43,536 nucleotides of DNA from Corynebacterium sp. GTDB taxonomy: Bacteria; Actinomycetota; Actinomycetes; Mycobacteriales; Mycobacteriaceae. Position numbers and translations under genes: made by a program. The stretch's first letter is position 1, and each line of letters opens with the position of its first letter. Location of the stretch: contig NZ_JAPJNQ010000002.1 in the NCBI RefSeq assembly GCF_030826625.1, positions 26,800-70,335 of the forward strand. Reading direction: 5' to 3'. The notes under the pieces were generated by a model. The model had not been told where the DNA came from. It did not search any database and was given only the letters and a program-made list of their open reading frames with translations. This document shows positions 1 to 6,533 of the stretch, in pieces.

Positions 1-1024
1 ACGAAGCGTCGTTAAGCTGCAGCTTTTCCAACGCGTCACGCAAGTCCGGGAAATCTTCCTGGGAGATCGGGAACATGCCGGAATAAACCATCGGCTTCGG
101 TTCCTCGTAACCCTGCAACGGTTCTTCCGCACCCTTGCTAGCCCAGGTGATGGTATCGCCGACCTTCGTTTCGCGCACGTCTTTCACGCCAGTGATCACA
201 TAGCCCACCTCACCGGGACCGAGACCTTTACACGAGGTCGGCTTTGGCGAGACGATACCCATGTCCAGAATCTCCAGCTCAGTGCCGGTGTTCATCATGC
301 GAACTTTTTGGCGTGGCTTGAGCTGCCCGTCGACGACCCTGATATAGGTGACGACGCCACGGTAAACATCGTAGACCGAGTCGAAAATCATCGCACGCGC
401 TGGTGCATCGTCCGGATAATCGGTGTGTGGCGGCGGGGTCAGTTCCACGACTCGATCGAGCAGCTCGACTACGCCTTCACCAGTTTTACCGGAGACATGC
501 AGAACGTCTTCTGGCTCGCAGCCGATGATGTTAGCTAGCTCCAGAGCGTATTTTTCTGGATCCGCAGCCGGCAGATCGATTTTGTTCAGAACTGGAATGA
601 TCTCCAGCTCGTGTTCCATGGCGAGGTACAGATTCGCCAGAGTTTGCGCTTCGATGCCTTGGGCAGCGTCGACAAGCAAAATTGCAGCCTCACACGCATC
701 TAGGGCACGGGAAACCTCGTAGGTGAAGTCGACGTGACCTGGGGTGTCGTTCATCTGCAAGACAATGTTTTCGCCCTTGTGCGGACCAGAAGTAGGAACC
801 CACGGCAAACGCACCGATTGAGCCTTGATGGTGATACCGCGTTCGCGCTCAATATCCATGTTGTCGAGGTACTGATCACGCATATCGCGCTCGTCGACGA
901 CTTTCGACAACTGCAGAATACGGTCTGCCAGGGTGGATTTACCGTGGTCAATATGCGCAATGATGCAGAAGTTGCGCAGGCGTTTAGCTTCGGTGAACGT
1001 CTGCGCTGCAAAATTATTCGACAT
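1..1024 (-). CDS. lepA: Elongation factor 4 (LepA), N-terminal 341 residues, cut by window edge
   Basis: Ribosomal back-translocase GTPase of the EF-G/EF-Tu superfamily, acting on stalled 70S ribosomes. The visible N-terminus carries the G1 loop AHIDHGKST (about residues 22-30), the switch segment ERERGITIK and the G3 motif DTPGH (about residue 92). After the G domain it continues into domain II and is still in frame at the window edge; the rest of a roughly 615-residue protein lies outside. The ATG at 1024 is preceded by GGAAG-type Shine-Dalgarno sequence. It is divergent from the PemK/MazF-like gene, with a shared promoter region of about 130 bp. Identity is certain from the motifs. Confidence 0.96.
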   Translation of the reverse strand, partial: MSNNFAAQTFTEAKRLRNFCIIAHIDHGKSTLADRILQLSKVVDERDMRDQYLDNMDIERERGITIKAQSVRLPWVPTSGPHKGENIVLQMNDTPGHVDFTYEVSRALDACEAAILLVDAAQGIEAQTLANLYLAMEHELEIIPVLNKIDLPAADPEKYALELANIIGCEPEDVLHVSGKTGEGVVELLDRVVELTPPPHTDYPDDAPARAMIFDSVYDVYRGVVTYIRVVDGQLKPRQKVRMMNTGTELEILDMGIVSPKPTSCKGLGPGEVGYVITGVKDVRETKVGDTITWASKGAEEPLQGYEEPKPMVYSGMFPISQEDFPDLRDALEKLQLNDAS

Positions 1025-1139
1025 TACTTCCCATTACTTCCTCGGACTACCTCTCGTTATAAACTCCCACCAGCCTACCCAACGACGACGCACCAAAGAT
1101 AGCTAGCGAGGACTAACCATTCCTAGGAGCCCAAATAGC

Positions 1140-1152
1140 TAGGATTACAGGT
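1140..1152 (+). promoter_or_regulatory. -10-like TAGGAT placed for a leaderless start
   Basis: TAGGAT (1140-1145) lies 7 nt before the ATG at 1153, the spacing expected if transcription starts at the A of the start codon. No convincing -35 is visible. An AGGA inside the same motif could instead act as a ribosome binding site. Confidence 0.35.
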
Positions 1153-1689
1153 ATGTTTGCGTCGCGACGGAAAAATAAACGCTGGTCACCGTCTGCCCCA
1201 AATGAAGACCAATTGGAAAAAGGGCTGACATTGATCAACCAGCGACTGGGGATGTACAACACCTCCGGCCGCTCGGTCGCGCGTGCCGCAGCAAAAATTC
1301 GGGTATGGAAATCCCGCGCGCTCAACCGCAGCATCTTCTATGCCCCGGACATGGACGGACATGCGGATTCTGGGGAGGTTGTGTGGGTATGGACACCGAC
1401 CGACGGCACCGATTCCCCACCCCGAGAACGCGCAGTATTGGTAATCGGGCGTACCAGCAACAGCGTGCTTGCATTGCTGATCTCGCCGAATCCCACGCAC
1501 GATCACGATCCGCGGTGGACGAGCATCGGCACGGGCGAATGGGATGAGGCTGGTCGGCCGTGCTGGATCCGTGTCGATCGCGTGTTGGAAATCCAGGAGA
1601 AATATTTGCGTCGGCAAGGCGTGTTATTTCCGAAACGTCGGTTTGAACGCATCGCCACCCGTTTGCGAACTGAGCATCAGTGGGACTGA
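1153..1689 (+). CDS. PemK/MazF-family (type II toxin fold) protein
   Basis: 178 residues. The central part, from GEVVWVWTPTDG through ERAVLVIGR to ILEIQEKYLRR-like segments, matches the SH3-like barrel of PemK/MazF endoribonucleases: a proline/arginine-rich strand before VLVIGR, a 'W-D' segment, then a basic helix at the C-terminus. The basic N-terminal 60 residues (KNKRW..., RSVARAAAKIRVWKSR) are an extension over the ordinary ~110-residue toxin. There is no antitoxin gene beside it: upstream is divergent lepA and downstream is a repeat array and rpsT. It may therefore be a domesticated or housekeeping member and not an active toxin. RNase activity is family inference only. Its 3' end is the first unit of the tandem array at 1672-1799. 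Confidence 0.8.
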   Translation: MFASRRKNKRWSPSAPNEDQLEKGLTLINQRLGMYNTSGRSVARAAAKIRVWKSRALNRSIFYAPDMDGHADSGEVVWVWTPTDGTDSPPRERAVLVIGRTSNSVLALLISPNPTHDHDPRWTSIGTGEWDEAGRPCWIRVDRVLEIQEKYLRRQGVLFPKRRFERIATRLRTEHQWD

Positions 1690-1810
1690 GCACAACTGGG
1701 ACTAGGCCCCCATGGGACTGAGCATTAGTGGGACTGATCTCGAGTGGGACTGAGCATCAGTGGGACTGAGCACGAGCGGGACCGAGCACGACTGGGACTG
1801 AGCATGCGGT
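1672..1810 (+). repeat. 16-bp tandem array seeded by the end of the MazF-like gene
   Basis: Eight consecutive 16-bp units (1672-1799; consensus GAGCAYSAGTGGGACT) plus a partial ninth. Unit 1 is the last five codons of the upstream gene and the T of its stop; later units diverge by 1-7 bases. Because 16 is not a multiple of 3 the frame rotates, so the array is not a coding extension. This fills the spacer between the MazF-like gene and the rpsT leader. Confidence 0.9.
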
Positions 1811-1877
1811 AATGGGCCTAAGCCCGCAGTTCTGCTAAACTCTATGAGGTTGCTCGTCTGTTGAGCTGCACCAAGCG

Positions 1878-1903
1878 GGGCGGTCAGGACCTTGGGTCCG
1901 CCC
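1878..1903 (+). promoter_or_regulatory. Stem-loop in rpsT leader
   Basis: GGACC-TTG-GGTCC (1887-1899) extended by GGGC/GCCC (1878-1881 / 1900-1903) with a five-base bulge. It lies about 120 nt upstream of rpsT, in the transcribed leader if transcription starts near 1840 (TAAACT at about 1836). S20 genes are often controlled by their product; that this hairpin does so is inference. Confidence 0.35.
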
Positions 1904-2019
1904 GATAACGGTTTGGTGACGCGCACAATGGCCATTAAAACACTGGTCAGCGTGTTGGAAATGCCCAGCAGAAGGAGTTTTCACGTCATTGTCTATCGAC
2001 TATAAGAGGTATTTTCACC

Positions 2020-2286
2020 ATGGCAAACATTAAGTCCAAGCAGAAGCGCATCCTCACCAACGAGAAGTCGCGTCGTCGCAACCAGCACGTTCGCTCCCGC
2101 GTTCGCACCATGATGCGTAACTTCCGCAATGCTGTAGAGGCTGGCGACAAGTCCGTTGCCGAGGAGAAGCTGCGCGTAGCTTCCCGCGAATTGGACAAGG
2201 CCGTTTCTAAGGGTGTTTTCCACCGCAACACTGCTGCCAACAAGAAGTCCGGCATGGCCAACCTCTTCAACAAGATGGAAGGCTAA
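2020..2286 (+). CDS. rpsT: 30S ribosomal protein S20
   Basis: 88 residues, the normal length. It opens MANIKSKQKRILTNEKSRRR and is lysine/arginine rich throughout, with the three-helix S20 pattern and an ending GMANLFNKMEG. S20 binds 16S rRNA early in 30S assembly. The ATG is preceded by AAGAGGT at 8-9 nt. The gene is monocistronic: a 330-bp upstream spacer holds the tandem array and a leader hairpin, and a 14-bp stem terminator follows 46 nt after the stop. Confidence 0.98.
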   Translation: MANIKSKQKRILTNEKSRRRNQHVRSRVRTMMRNFRNAVEAGDKSVAEEKLRVASRELDKAVSKGVFHRNTAANKKSGMANLFNKMEG

Positions 2287-2332
2287 GTCAGTTTCTCACT
2301 GAATAGCTGGTGACTTCGCAAGGTTGCCAACG

Positions 2333-2368
2333 AACGCCGACCTGGGTTTTACTGCCCAGGTCGGCGTT
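2333..2368 (+). terminator. rpsT terminator
   Basis: Perfect 14-bp stem (2333-2346 / 2355-2368) with an 8-nt loop TTTTACTG. The following tract GTCGTCTCT is not U-rich, so termination may be weak or Rho-assisted. Confidence 0.7.
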
Positions 2369-2414
2369 GTCGTCTCTACAGCAAACTCTTTCACTGCAGG
2401 ATTTCCGGGTTATG

Positions 2415-2596
2415 CGACAAAAGTGCGTCTGATCGGGGCGTCGACCAGAGTATTGTGTCTTTTTTGCAAATAGGCCACCTGAAACCGGCCTTTTTCGCTC
2501 ACTATTTGCAAAAAAGACAACATAGACATGATTACCGGCGATGGGCTAAGCGGGTGACGAAGCAAAAAGCGGGGGATATACGACAAAAGTGCGCCT
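2415..2596. repeat. Inverted-repeat element flanked by 16-bp direct repeats (copy 1)
   Basis: Arms GTCTTTTTTGCAAATAG (2457-2473) and its perfect complement (2502-2518) enclose a 28-nt middle containing GAAACCGGCCTTTTTCG. On either side are near-identical direct repeats CGACAAAAGTGCGYCT (2415-2430, 2581-2596). A related element is at 22815-22881. It has no coding capacity. It could be a MITE-like or REP-like element, or a protein-binding site. The rest of 2597-2762 shows no gene. Confidence 0.7.
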
Positions 2597-2762
2597 GGGA
2601 TTGTTACCCCGTGGTCGGGGTTAGGTTCCTATTCGCCCTTTCTCTACGCCTAAGTTGTGGTTGTAGGCGTTTGGGATAGCGTTGTCGTAGAGAGCTGCTC
2701 GTCCTGTTTGCTGGTCTGCTTTGTTTGCGTTGTGGGGATTATAAATGCGCTGTTTTTATCTC

Positions 2763-2798
2763 TTGCTTTTTCTTAAATGCGCCCCTAAAATTGGGGGA
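2763..2798 (+). promoter_or_regulatory. Promoter of small peptide gene 1, with GC box around -10
   Basis: TTGCTT (2763-2768), 17-bp spacer, TAAAAT (2786-2791). The -10 is framed by CCCC before and GGGGG after, giving a partial palindrome. The peptide gene 2 promoter has the same hexamers, the same spacing and the same box. Predicted start of transcription is near 2798, giving a leader of about 93 nt. Confidence 0.7.
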
Positions 2799-2890
2799 CG
2801 CGCCGCACGGTGCTGCGCCGTAAGGTGCAATCCGGAATTATTGCGAGAATTTCACATTACTGATTCCGCAACTACTACTAAGGAGCCCCC

Positions 2891-3034
2891 ATGAACGAAC
2901 TTTTCGAGCAGATCATCTTCCAGCAGCAGGCAACCACCTTCTCCAGCGTTATCGAATCCATCGGCGTTGGCATCGCCGCTGTCATCTCCGCTGTGGTTGA
3001 CCCAATCTTCCAGCTGGTTTCCTCCAGCAAGTAA
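2891..3034 (+). CDS. Small acidic amphipathic peptide 1 (47 aa), porin/PSM-like
   Basis: Encodes 47 residues: a polar head MNELFEQIIFQQQ, then an uninterrupted apolar stretch IGVGIAAVISAVVDPIFQLV, and a serine-rich end SSSK. AAGGAG lies 5-6 nt before the ATG, and codons are those favoured in highly expressed genes (ATC, GCC, TTC, CAG). Net charge is about -3, with no signal peptide and no cysteine. It is clearly homologous to peptide 2 (3371-3505): IE.IGVGIA.VISA shared, then P, then QL..SS. Small, acidic, signal-less helical peptides are the hallmark of corynebacterial PorA/PorH porins, but this is not the usual por locus and no direct match is recognised. Alternatives are a modulin-like or leaderless bacteriocin-like peptide. 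That it is a gene is well supported; the function is inference. Confidence 0.82.
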   Translation: MNELFEQIIFQQQATTFSSVIESIGVGIAAVISAVVDPIFQLVSSSK

Positions 3035-3060
3035 AGCAGGCAAACCCCGCCTGAGCTTAG

Positions 3061-3114
3061 GTCTAAACCAAATTAGACTAGCCCCGCTAGCGCCGAAGCG
3101 CTGGCGGGTTTTTT
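3061..3114 (+). terminator. Terminator of peptide gene 1
   Basis: Stem CCCGCTAGCGC / GCGCTGGCGGG (3083-3093 / 3098-3108), loop CGAA, one G-T pair, followed by TTTTTT. A small GTCTAA/TTAGAC hairpin (3061-3078) precedes it. This is a strong intrinsic terminator. Confidence 0.9.
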
Positions 3115-3267
3115 ATGCCCAGATAACCTCGTTTATTCGCTGCTTGCTTGAACAATTCACTTAGCCAATAATTACAAAATGAGCAAAGGTTAAATTAACT
3201 TAGTTGCGAAGTTGATCACACCACACGTCGCTTAGCTGGGGTTTTAATTCCCTGCAACACCTTTCGG

Positions 3268-3303
3268 TTGCTTTAGTTTTCCCCTGCCCCTAAAATTAGG
3301 GTC
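3268..3303 (+). promoter_or_regulatory. Promoter of small peptide gene 2, with GC box around -10
   Basis: TTGCTT (3268-3273), 17-bp spacer, TAAAAT (3291-3296), embedded in the palindrome CCCTAA-AA-TTAGGG (3288-3301). Layout is identical to the promoter at 2763. Predicted leader is about 68 nt. Between the peptide 1 terminator and this promoter (3115-3267) nothing else is seen. Confidence 0.72.
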
Positions 3304-3370
3304 GCAATATAGAACGAAGCCTTAGCGAATAATTTTCGGCCTGGCCCATTCCAACATTTAAGGAGTTCTC

Positions 3371-3505
3371 TTGAACAAGCTTCCTGCAGACGTACCAACC
3401 ACTACCGGCTTCCTGGCTATCATCGAACAGATCGGCGTTGGCATTGCATCCGTCATCTCCGCTATCGCTGAGCCTTTCATTCAACTTTTCGGCTCCAGCC
3501 TGTAA
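3371..3505 (+). CDS. Small acidic amphipathic peptide 2 (44 aa), TTG start
   Basis: 44 residues beginning at TTG 3371, chosen because AAGGAG sits 6 nt upstream exactly as in peptide gene 1 and no ATG or GTG is available. The polar head is NKLPADVPTTTG and the hydrophobic stretch is IGVGIASVISAIAEP, then FIQLFGSSL. Alignment with peptide 1 shows about half of the C-terminal 30 residues identical, so the two arose by duplication. Net charge is about -2, with no signal peptide and no cysteine. It has its own promoter and terminator, so it is an independent unit and not an operon member. Like its sibling it is most simply an exported or envelope-inserted helix, but the role is unknown. Confidence 0.8.
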   Translation: MNKLPADVPTTTGFLAIIEQIGVGIASVISAIAEPFIQLFGSSL

Positions 3506-3532
3506 TTTGAGCTAAATCAACTACGCTCACTC

Positions 3533-3594
3533 GGGATGGATGCACATCCCAGCAAATACGCTAAACCGCTAACGCACCTACGTTAGCGGTTTTG
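3533..3594 (+). terminator. Terminator of peptide gene 2
   Basis: Perfect 12-bp stem AAACCGCTAACG / CGTTAGCGGTTT (3563-3574 / 3581-3592), 6-nt loop, then TTTGCTTT. A minor GGGATG/CATCCC hairpin (3533-3550) lies just before it. Confidence 0.85.
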
Positions 3595-3670
3595 CTTTCG
3601 ACTCAGCACCGGAAATACCGAGTCCTGAATTCCTAGCGGTAGTACCACACCTAAGTAACCGCGATCGTTG

Positions 3671-3734
3671 CAACGACCCCTAGAATCCAAGCGTTCTTAA
3701 GGGAAAGTGCTACAACGACCCCCTGAACTCAAGG
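3671..3734. repeat. Direct repeat pair CAACGACCCC
   Basis: CAACGACCCCTAGAATCCAAG (from 3671) and a close copy from 3713, 42 bp apart, share about 18 of 21 bases. They lie between the convergent peptide genes 2 and 3. No ORF is seen. They may be a binding-site pair or an old tandem duplication. Confidence 0.5.
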
Positions 3735-3750
3735 TCGGTTACGAATACAC

Positions 3751-3781
3751 AAAACTCCCCGGTGGACAACCACCAGGGAGT
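3751..3781 (-). terminator. Terminator of peptide gene 3
   Basis: 12-bp stem (3754-3765 / 3770-3781, one mismatch) with loop ACAA; read on the minus strand it is followed by TTTTGTG. Correctly placed 60 nt after the peptide 3 stop. Confidence 0.85.
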
Positions 3782-3841
3782 GTGAAAAATGCAGGCAGAG
3801 GATTAATCCCCTGCCTTAGCTATTCGACAGCTAATTAAAGC

Positions 3842-3979
3842 TTAGAACAGGCTGGAGGAACCCAACAGGTTGGTAGCAACGCCAGCGGTGCCAGCCAACA
3901 GGAACTCAGCAGCGTTGATCAGGTAGCCGAAGACGCCGTTAGCGGTGGTGGAAAGAGTAGCAAGAATGTTGTTGGCCAT
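3842..3979 (-). CDS. Small amphipathic peptide 3 (45 aa), porin/PSM-like
   Basis: 45 residues starting MANNILATLSTTANGVFG, then LINAAEFLLAGTAGVA and an ending NLLGSSSLF. It is almost uncharged (a single Glu), with no cysteine and no signal peptide. AAAGGA lies 9-12 nt before the ATG. Codons are again the highly expressed type (AAC, GCT, CTG, TCC). Sequence identity to peptides 1 and 2 is weak, but size, hydropathy, the C-terminal L.(G)SSS signature, a dedicated terminator and an upstream CCCCTAAAAT box are shared. In C. glutamicum such signal-less peptides are porins carrying O-linked mycolate on serine; whether the terminal serines here are acylated is inference. Oriented towards peptide genes 1 and 2. 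Confidence 0.78.
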   Translation of the reverse strand: MANNILATLSTTANGVFGYLINAAEFLLAGTAGVATNLLGSSSLF

Positions 3980-4212
3980 AGTCAACAATCCTTTCATTTG
4001 AAACGAATGGTACGGACCCCAGTCTAACAACTGATGATCCGTGATCCACAACCCAGAAAACCATTAAGAACTGATTCAATCCCCGCTCTCAGAAAGCATT
4101 TTTCGAATGCTCCACGTGTGATTGATCTAATTCTTGACCAAAAATACCGCTTGAACTCTATAAACCTTTAGTGATATTTTCCGAGGTGCCACGCCTGAAT
4201 TCGTTACATTCT

Positions 4213-4279
4213 AGCCCCGGAATAGGGCATTACAGATTCTAGAGCCCCATATTTTAGGGGCAACACCCAGGCCTCATAT
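4213..4279 (-). promoter_or_regulatory. GC box and candidate promoter upstream of peptide gene 3
   Basis: On the minus strand GCCCCTAAAATATGGGGC (4243-4260) matches the boxes of peptide genes 1 and 2 with the same 8-bp gap between CCCC and GGG. A second, weaker box GCCCTATTCCGGGGC (4214-4228) follows, and both are trailed by CTAGAAT. TTGCCC-N16-TAGAAT is one possible promoter. The TTGCTT -35 of the other two genes is absent. The implied leader is about 250 nt and contains a small AGCATT/AATGCT hairpin (4095-4111). No gene is seen in 3980-4350. Confidence 0.5.
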
Positions 4280-4350
4280 GTAACCTGAATCACATGGGTT
4301 TAATCTTTATCTAACGCAAACTCGGCATTAATCGCCCATGAAGATCGCAT

Positions 4351-4381
4351 AAAAAATGCCCAACCGTTTCCGGTTGGGCAT
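4351..4381 (-). terminator. Terminator of the LysE-family gene
   Basis: Perfect 10-bp stem ATGCCCAACC / GGTTGGGCAT (4356-4365 / 4372-4381) with a 6-nt loop, followed on the minus strand by TTTTTT. It ends the operon holA-ankyrin-LysE. Confidence 0.92.
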
Positions 4382-4441
4382 GAGTCGAAATCGAAAGGCA
4401 AATGATAATTCCCATCAGCGCACAATAGGCGCACCCGTGGG

Positions 4442-5092
4442 CTAGTTTCCAAACATGGCCAGCAGTCCGTTAATAGCCAGCGACCCACCAATCACGATAA
4501 ACAACGCTCCGGCAGCAATATCAATCCACGGCCCCGCAGCGAGCACTCGGCGTCGCACAGCCTTCGTCGACAAGAAAAACGCCACGAGGACGAACAAGAA
4601 AAACGCCGACAGCGTCAACGCAGCAATGACAGCGATGGATAAACCAAGAGACGGGCTTTGTGGCAGCAATGGAGCAACGATCGCAGCTAGAAACAGCACG
4701 ATCTTCGGATTCGCGATATTCGTCAACAAGCCCGTCTTAAACGCAGCTTTCAACGAACCTAAACGCAACGCGGCCTCCGCGAGATCGACCGGCTTCACAT
4801 TACGGTCTTGCCAGCCGCTTTTCGCCATATTGCGGCCCATCCATATCAGTGCGATGCCACCAATCAACTGCACGAAAGCCAGCACAGAGGGATACGCGGT
4901 CAGCACCGCCGACGCACCAAAGACCGTGAGGCTGCACCACATCACCACGCCCAGCTGAATCCCCGCCGCAGCAGCCAGCGCATGCGTACGCGAGCGCGTC
5001 GCCAAGCGCATGATCAAAATCATGTCCGGCCCGGGGCTGGCGGCACCCGCGAGGTTGAGCGCTAACAGGCTGGCCCACTGCGCGAGCGTCAC
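4442..5092 (-). CDS. LysE/RhtB-family amino-acid exporter
   Basis: 216 residues and about six membrane segments. The N-terminal ASPGPDMILIM is the family signature and the second half repeats the hydrophobic pattern (NIANPKIVLFLAAIVAPLL). Members export amino acids such as lysine, threonine or homoserine by proton antiport; the substrate cannot be read here. The start is GTG at 5092, forming the overlap GTGA with the stop of the ankyrin gene, so translation is probably coupled. The position between rpsT and the ankyrin/holA pair matches the rhtB-like gene of C. glutamicum as I recall it. Confidence 0.9.
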   Translation of the reverse strand: MTLAQWASLLALNLAGAASPGPDMILIMRLATRSRTHALAAAAGIQLGVVMWCSLTVFGASAVLTAYPSVLAFVQLIGGIALIWMGRNMAKSGWQDRNVKPVDLAEAALRLGSLKAAFKTGLLTNIANPKIVLFLAAIVAPLLPQSPSLGLSIAVIAALTLSAFFLFVLVAFFLSTKAVRRRVLAAGPWIDIAAGALFIVIGGSLAINGLLAMFGN

Positions 5093-5517
5093 TTGGTGTT
5101 CTCGAAACGCTCAAGCAAATCTGCACGCTCGAACATGCGCGCAGTATCCACCGCCGTCGGGTGCCCGTGGTTCGGATCCGCACCGGCTTCTAGCAGCACG
5201 TCGACGACAGCGTCTTCTTTCTTAAATACCGCGCCTGCCAGCGGCGACTGGCCACGATCGTTGAGCTTGTCGACGTCACCGCCGCGCGCAGCCAGTCCGC
5301 GCACCAGATCCGCGTGGCCGTGATACGCAGCCATCATCAAAAGGCTGTGACCTTCGTGGTTGACCAGATCTGCATTCAGGCCATGGTCTATATATTCCAG
5401 CAACGTAGCATCGCCAGCGCGGGCGAGATCAAAAAGCTTGGTGGCAAATTCTTGCAACTGCTGATCTTCAGCAGAATCTGTCGTGTGCGAGTTGTCTTGC
5501 GTATTGTTCTCAGTCAT
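5089..5517 (-). CDS. Ankyrin-repeat protein
   Basis: 142 residues. After a polar N-terminus (TENNTQDNSHTTDS...), there are three ankyrin-like helices pairs, clearest in EGHSLLMMAAYHGHADLVRGL and DRGQSPLAGAVFKKEDAVVDVL followed by LEAGADPN. Such small bacterial ankyrin proteins act as protein-binding scaffolds; the partner is unknown. No signal peptide or membrane segment, so cytoplasmic. It ends in a 4-bp overlap with the LysE-family gene and starts 12 bp after holA, giving a compact three-gene unit. Whether it works with the exporter is inference from coupling. Confidence 0.88.
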   Translation of the reverse strand: MTENNTQDNSHTTDSAEDQQLQEFATKLFDLARAGDATLLEYIDHGLNADLVNHEGHSLLMMAAYHGHADLVRGLAARGGDVDKLNDRGQSPLAGAVFKKEDAVVDVLLEAGADPNHGHPTAVDTARMFERADLLERFENTK

Positions 5518-5529
5518 AGCGACACAATA

Positions 5530-6486
5530 TTAGCGCGCAAGTTCAGAGATTTTCCGCACCGCAGATTCCAGCGCGTATTCAGCATCGCCACCCTGACCTT
5601 TGACGGTGGCATCCAATTCAGCAATGATGATCACCGCTCGCGACACGTTTTCCCCACGCCAGCGGCGGGCAACCTTCAATGATTTATCTACCAGCCACGG
5701 CGGCATTCCCAACTGCCCAGCAAGTTTCTGCGCGTTGCCACCATGCTCTGAATACAACCGGGCAATCGTTCCGACCTTGCTCGCCAACGCGTACGCCAGC
5801 TTCACCGGCGGCTCCCCTAATTGCAACGCTCGACGCACCGACGCCACCGCCTGTGCGGTATGCCCAGCAACCGCGGCATCAGCAATATCAAAGCCAGAAA
5901 CCTCAGCAACACCTTGGTAATACTCCCTCACCGCAGCCTCAGTGACGTTGCCGTTGGTATCAGCAACCAACTGACTGACCGCAGAGGCCAATTCTCGCAG
6001 GTCTGAGCCAACCCCTTCTAACAAACCATGCGTGATTTCCGGACCCACGCGCACACCATGCCTGCGGAACTCCTGGTTTACCCAGCCGGCACGCTCGGAG
6101 GGTTTCAGCTTGGCGACGTGATGGTTTTCGGCAAGCTTGGCAATTTTTTTCATAATCGCCTGGTTACGCCCACCACCGGCATAAACGATGATGATCGTCA
6201 CCGATGGTGCTGGGTCAACACAGGCATTAAGCAACAGATTCAGCGGTTCTTTGCCTGCGGATTCTGCCTGCGTGATCACCACAATCCGTTCGTCGCCGAA
6301 CAACGAGGGGCTGGTCGCCTCAATCAATTCTGGTCCAGTGATATCCCCGGCGCGCAGCGTGGTCTGATGTACTTGTTCACCATCAGCGGCTGACTCGCGT
6401 ACCGCCGCTGTCAGTTCCAGGCGCACCCGTTCTGCAAGGTATTCCTCATCCCCGGTAATCAGGTGCACGCTTGCGGTCGTCGACAT
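5530..6486 (-). CDS. holA: DNA polymerase III delta subunit
   Basis: 318 residues from the ATG at 6486. Delta is the clamp-loader subunit that opens the beta clamp. Visible: HLITGDEEYLAERV at the start of the AAA+-like domain, FGDERIVVI, VTIIIVYAGGGR, LKPSERAGWVNQEFRRHG, and the collar region EPPVKLAYALASKVGTIARLY. The delta subunit normally lacks a functional Walker A, and none is seen. The frame is open 13 codons further upstream to a GTG at 6525, but AGAGG just before 6486 and the usual family start MSTTASVHLITG favour the ATG. Confidence 0.93.
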   Translation of the reverse strand: MSTTASVHLITGDEEYLAERVRLELTAAVRESAADGEQVHQTTLRAGDITGPELIEATSPSLFGDERIVVITQAESAGKEPLNLLLNACVDPAPSVTIIIVYAGGGRNQAIMKKIAKLAENHHVAKLKPSERAGWVNQEFRRHGVRVGPEITHGLLEGVGSDLRELASAVSQLVADTNGNVTEAAVREYYQGVAEVSGFDIADAAVAGHTAQAVASVRRALQLGEPPVKLAYALASKVGTIARLYSEHGGNAQKLAGQLGMPPWLVDKSLKVARRWRGENVSRAVIIIAELDATVKGQGGDAEYALESAVRKISELAR

Positions 6487-6533
6487 GCCTCTATCGTGCC
6501 ATAGCTGCCCCAAAGAATTAGCCACCTCGGCCG

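Noticed and set aside
1672..1810. CRISPR array
   Set aside because: Units are contiguous with no unique spacers, and there are no cas genes. The same applies to the arrays at 29238, 31010 and 37393.
4134..4160. Plus-strand promoter TTGACC...TATAAA inside the peptide 3 leader
   Set aside because: The spacing is 19 bp and there is no plus-strand gene or terminator downstream. An antisense RNA is possible but unsupported.
2020..4300. Integrated mobile element carrying the peptide genes
   Set aside because: No integrase, transposase or target duplication around the whole segment. The inverted repeat at 2453-2522 stands alone on one side.
4300..4491. 63-codon minus-strand frame after the LysE gene
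   Set aside because: It overlaps the strong terminator at 4351-4381 and the end of the LysE-family gene; no ribosome site and no similarity.
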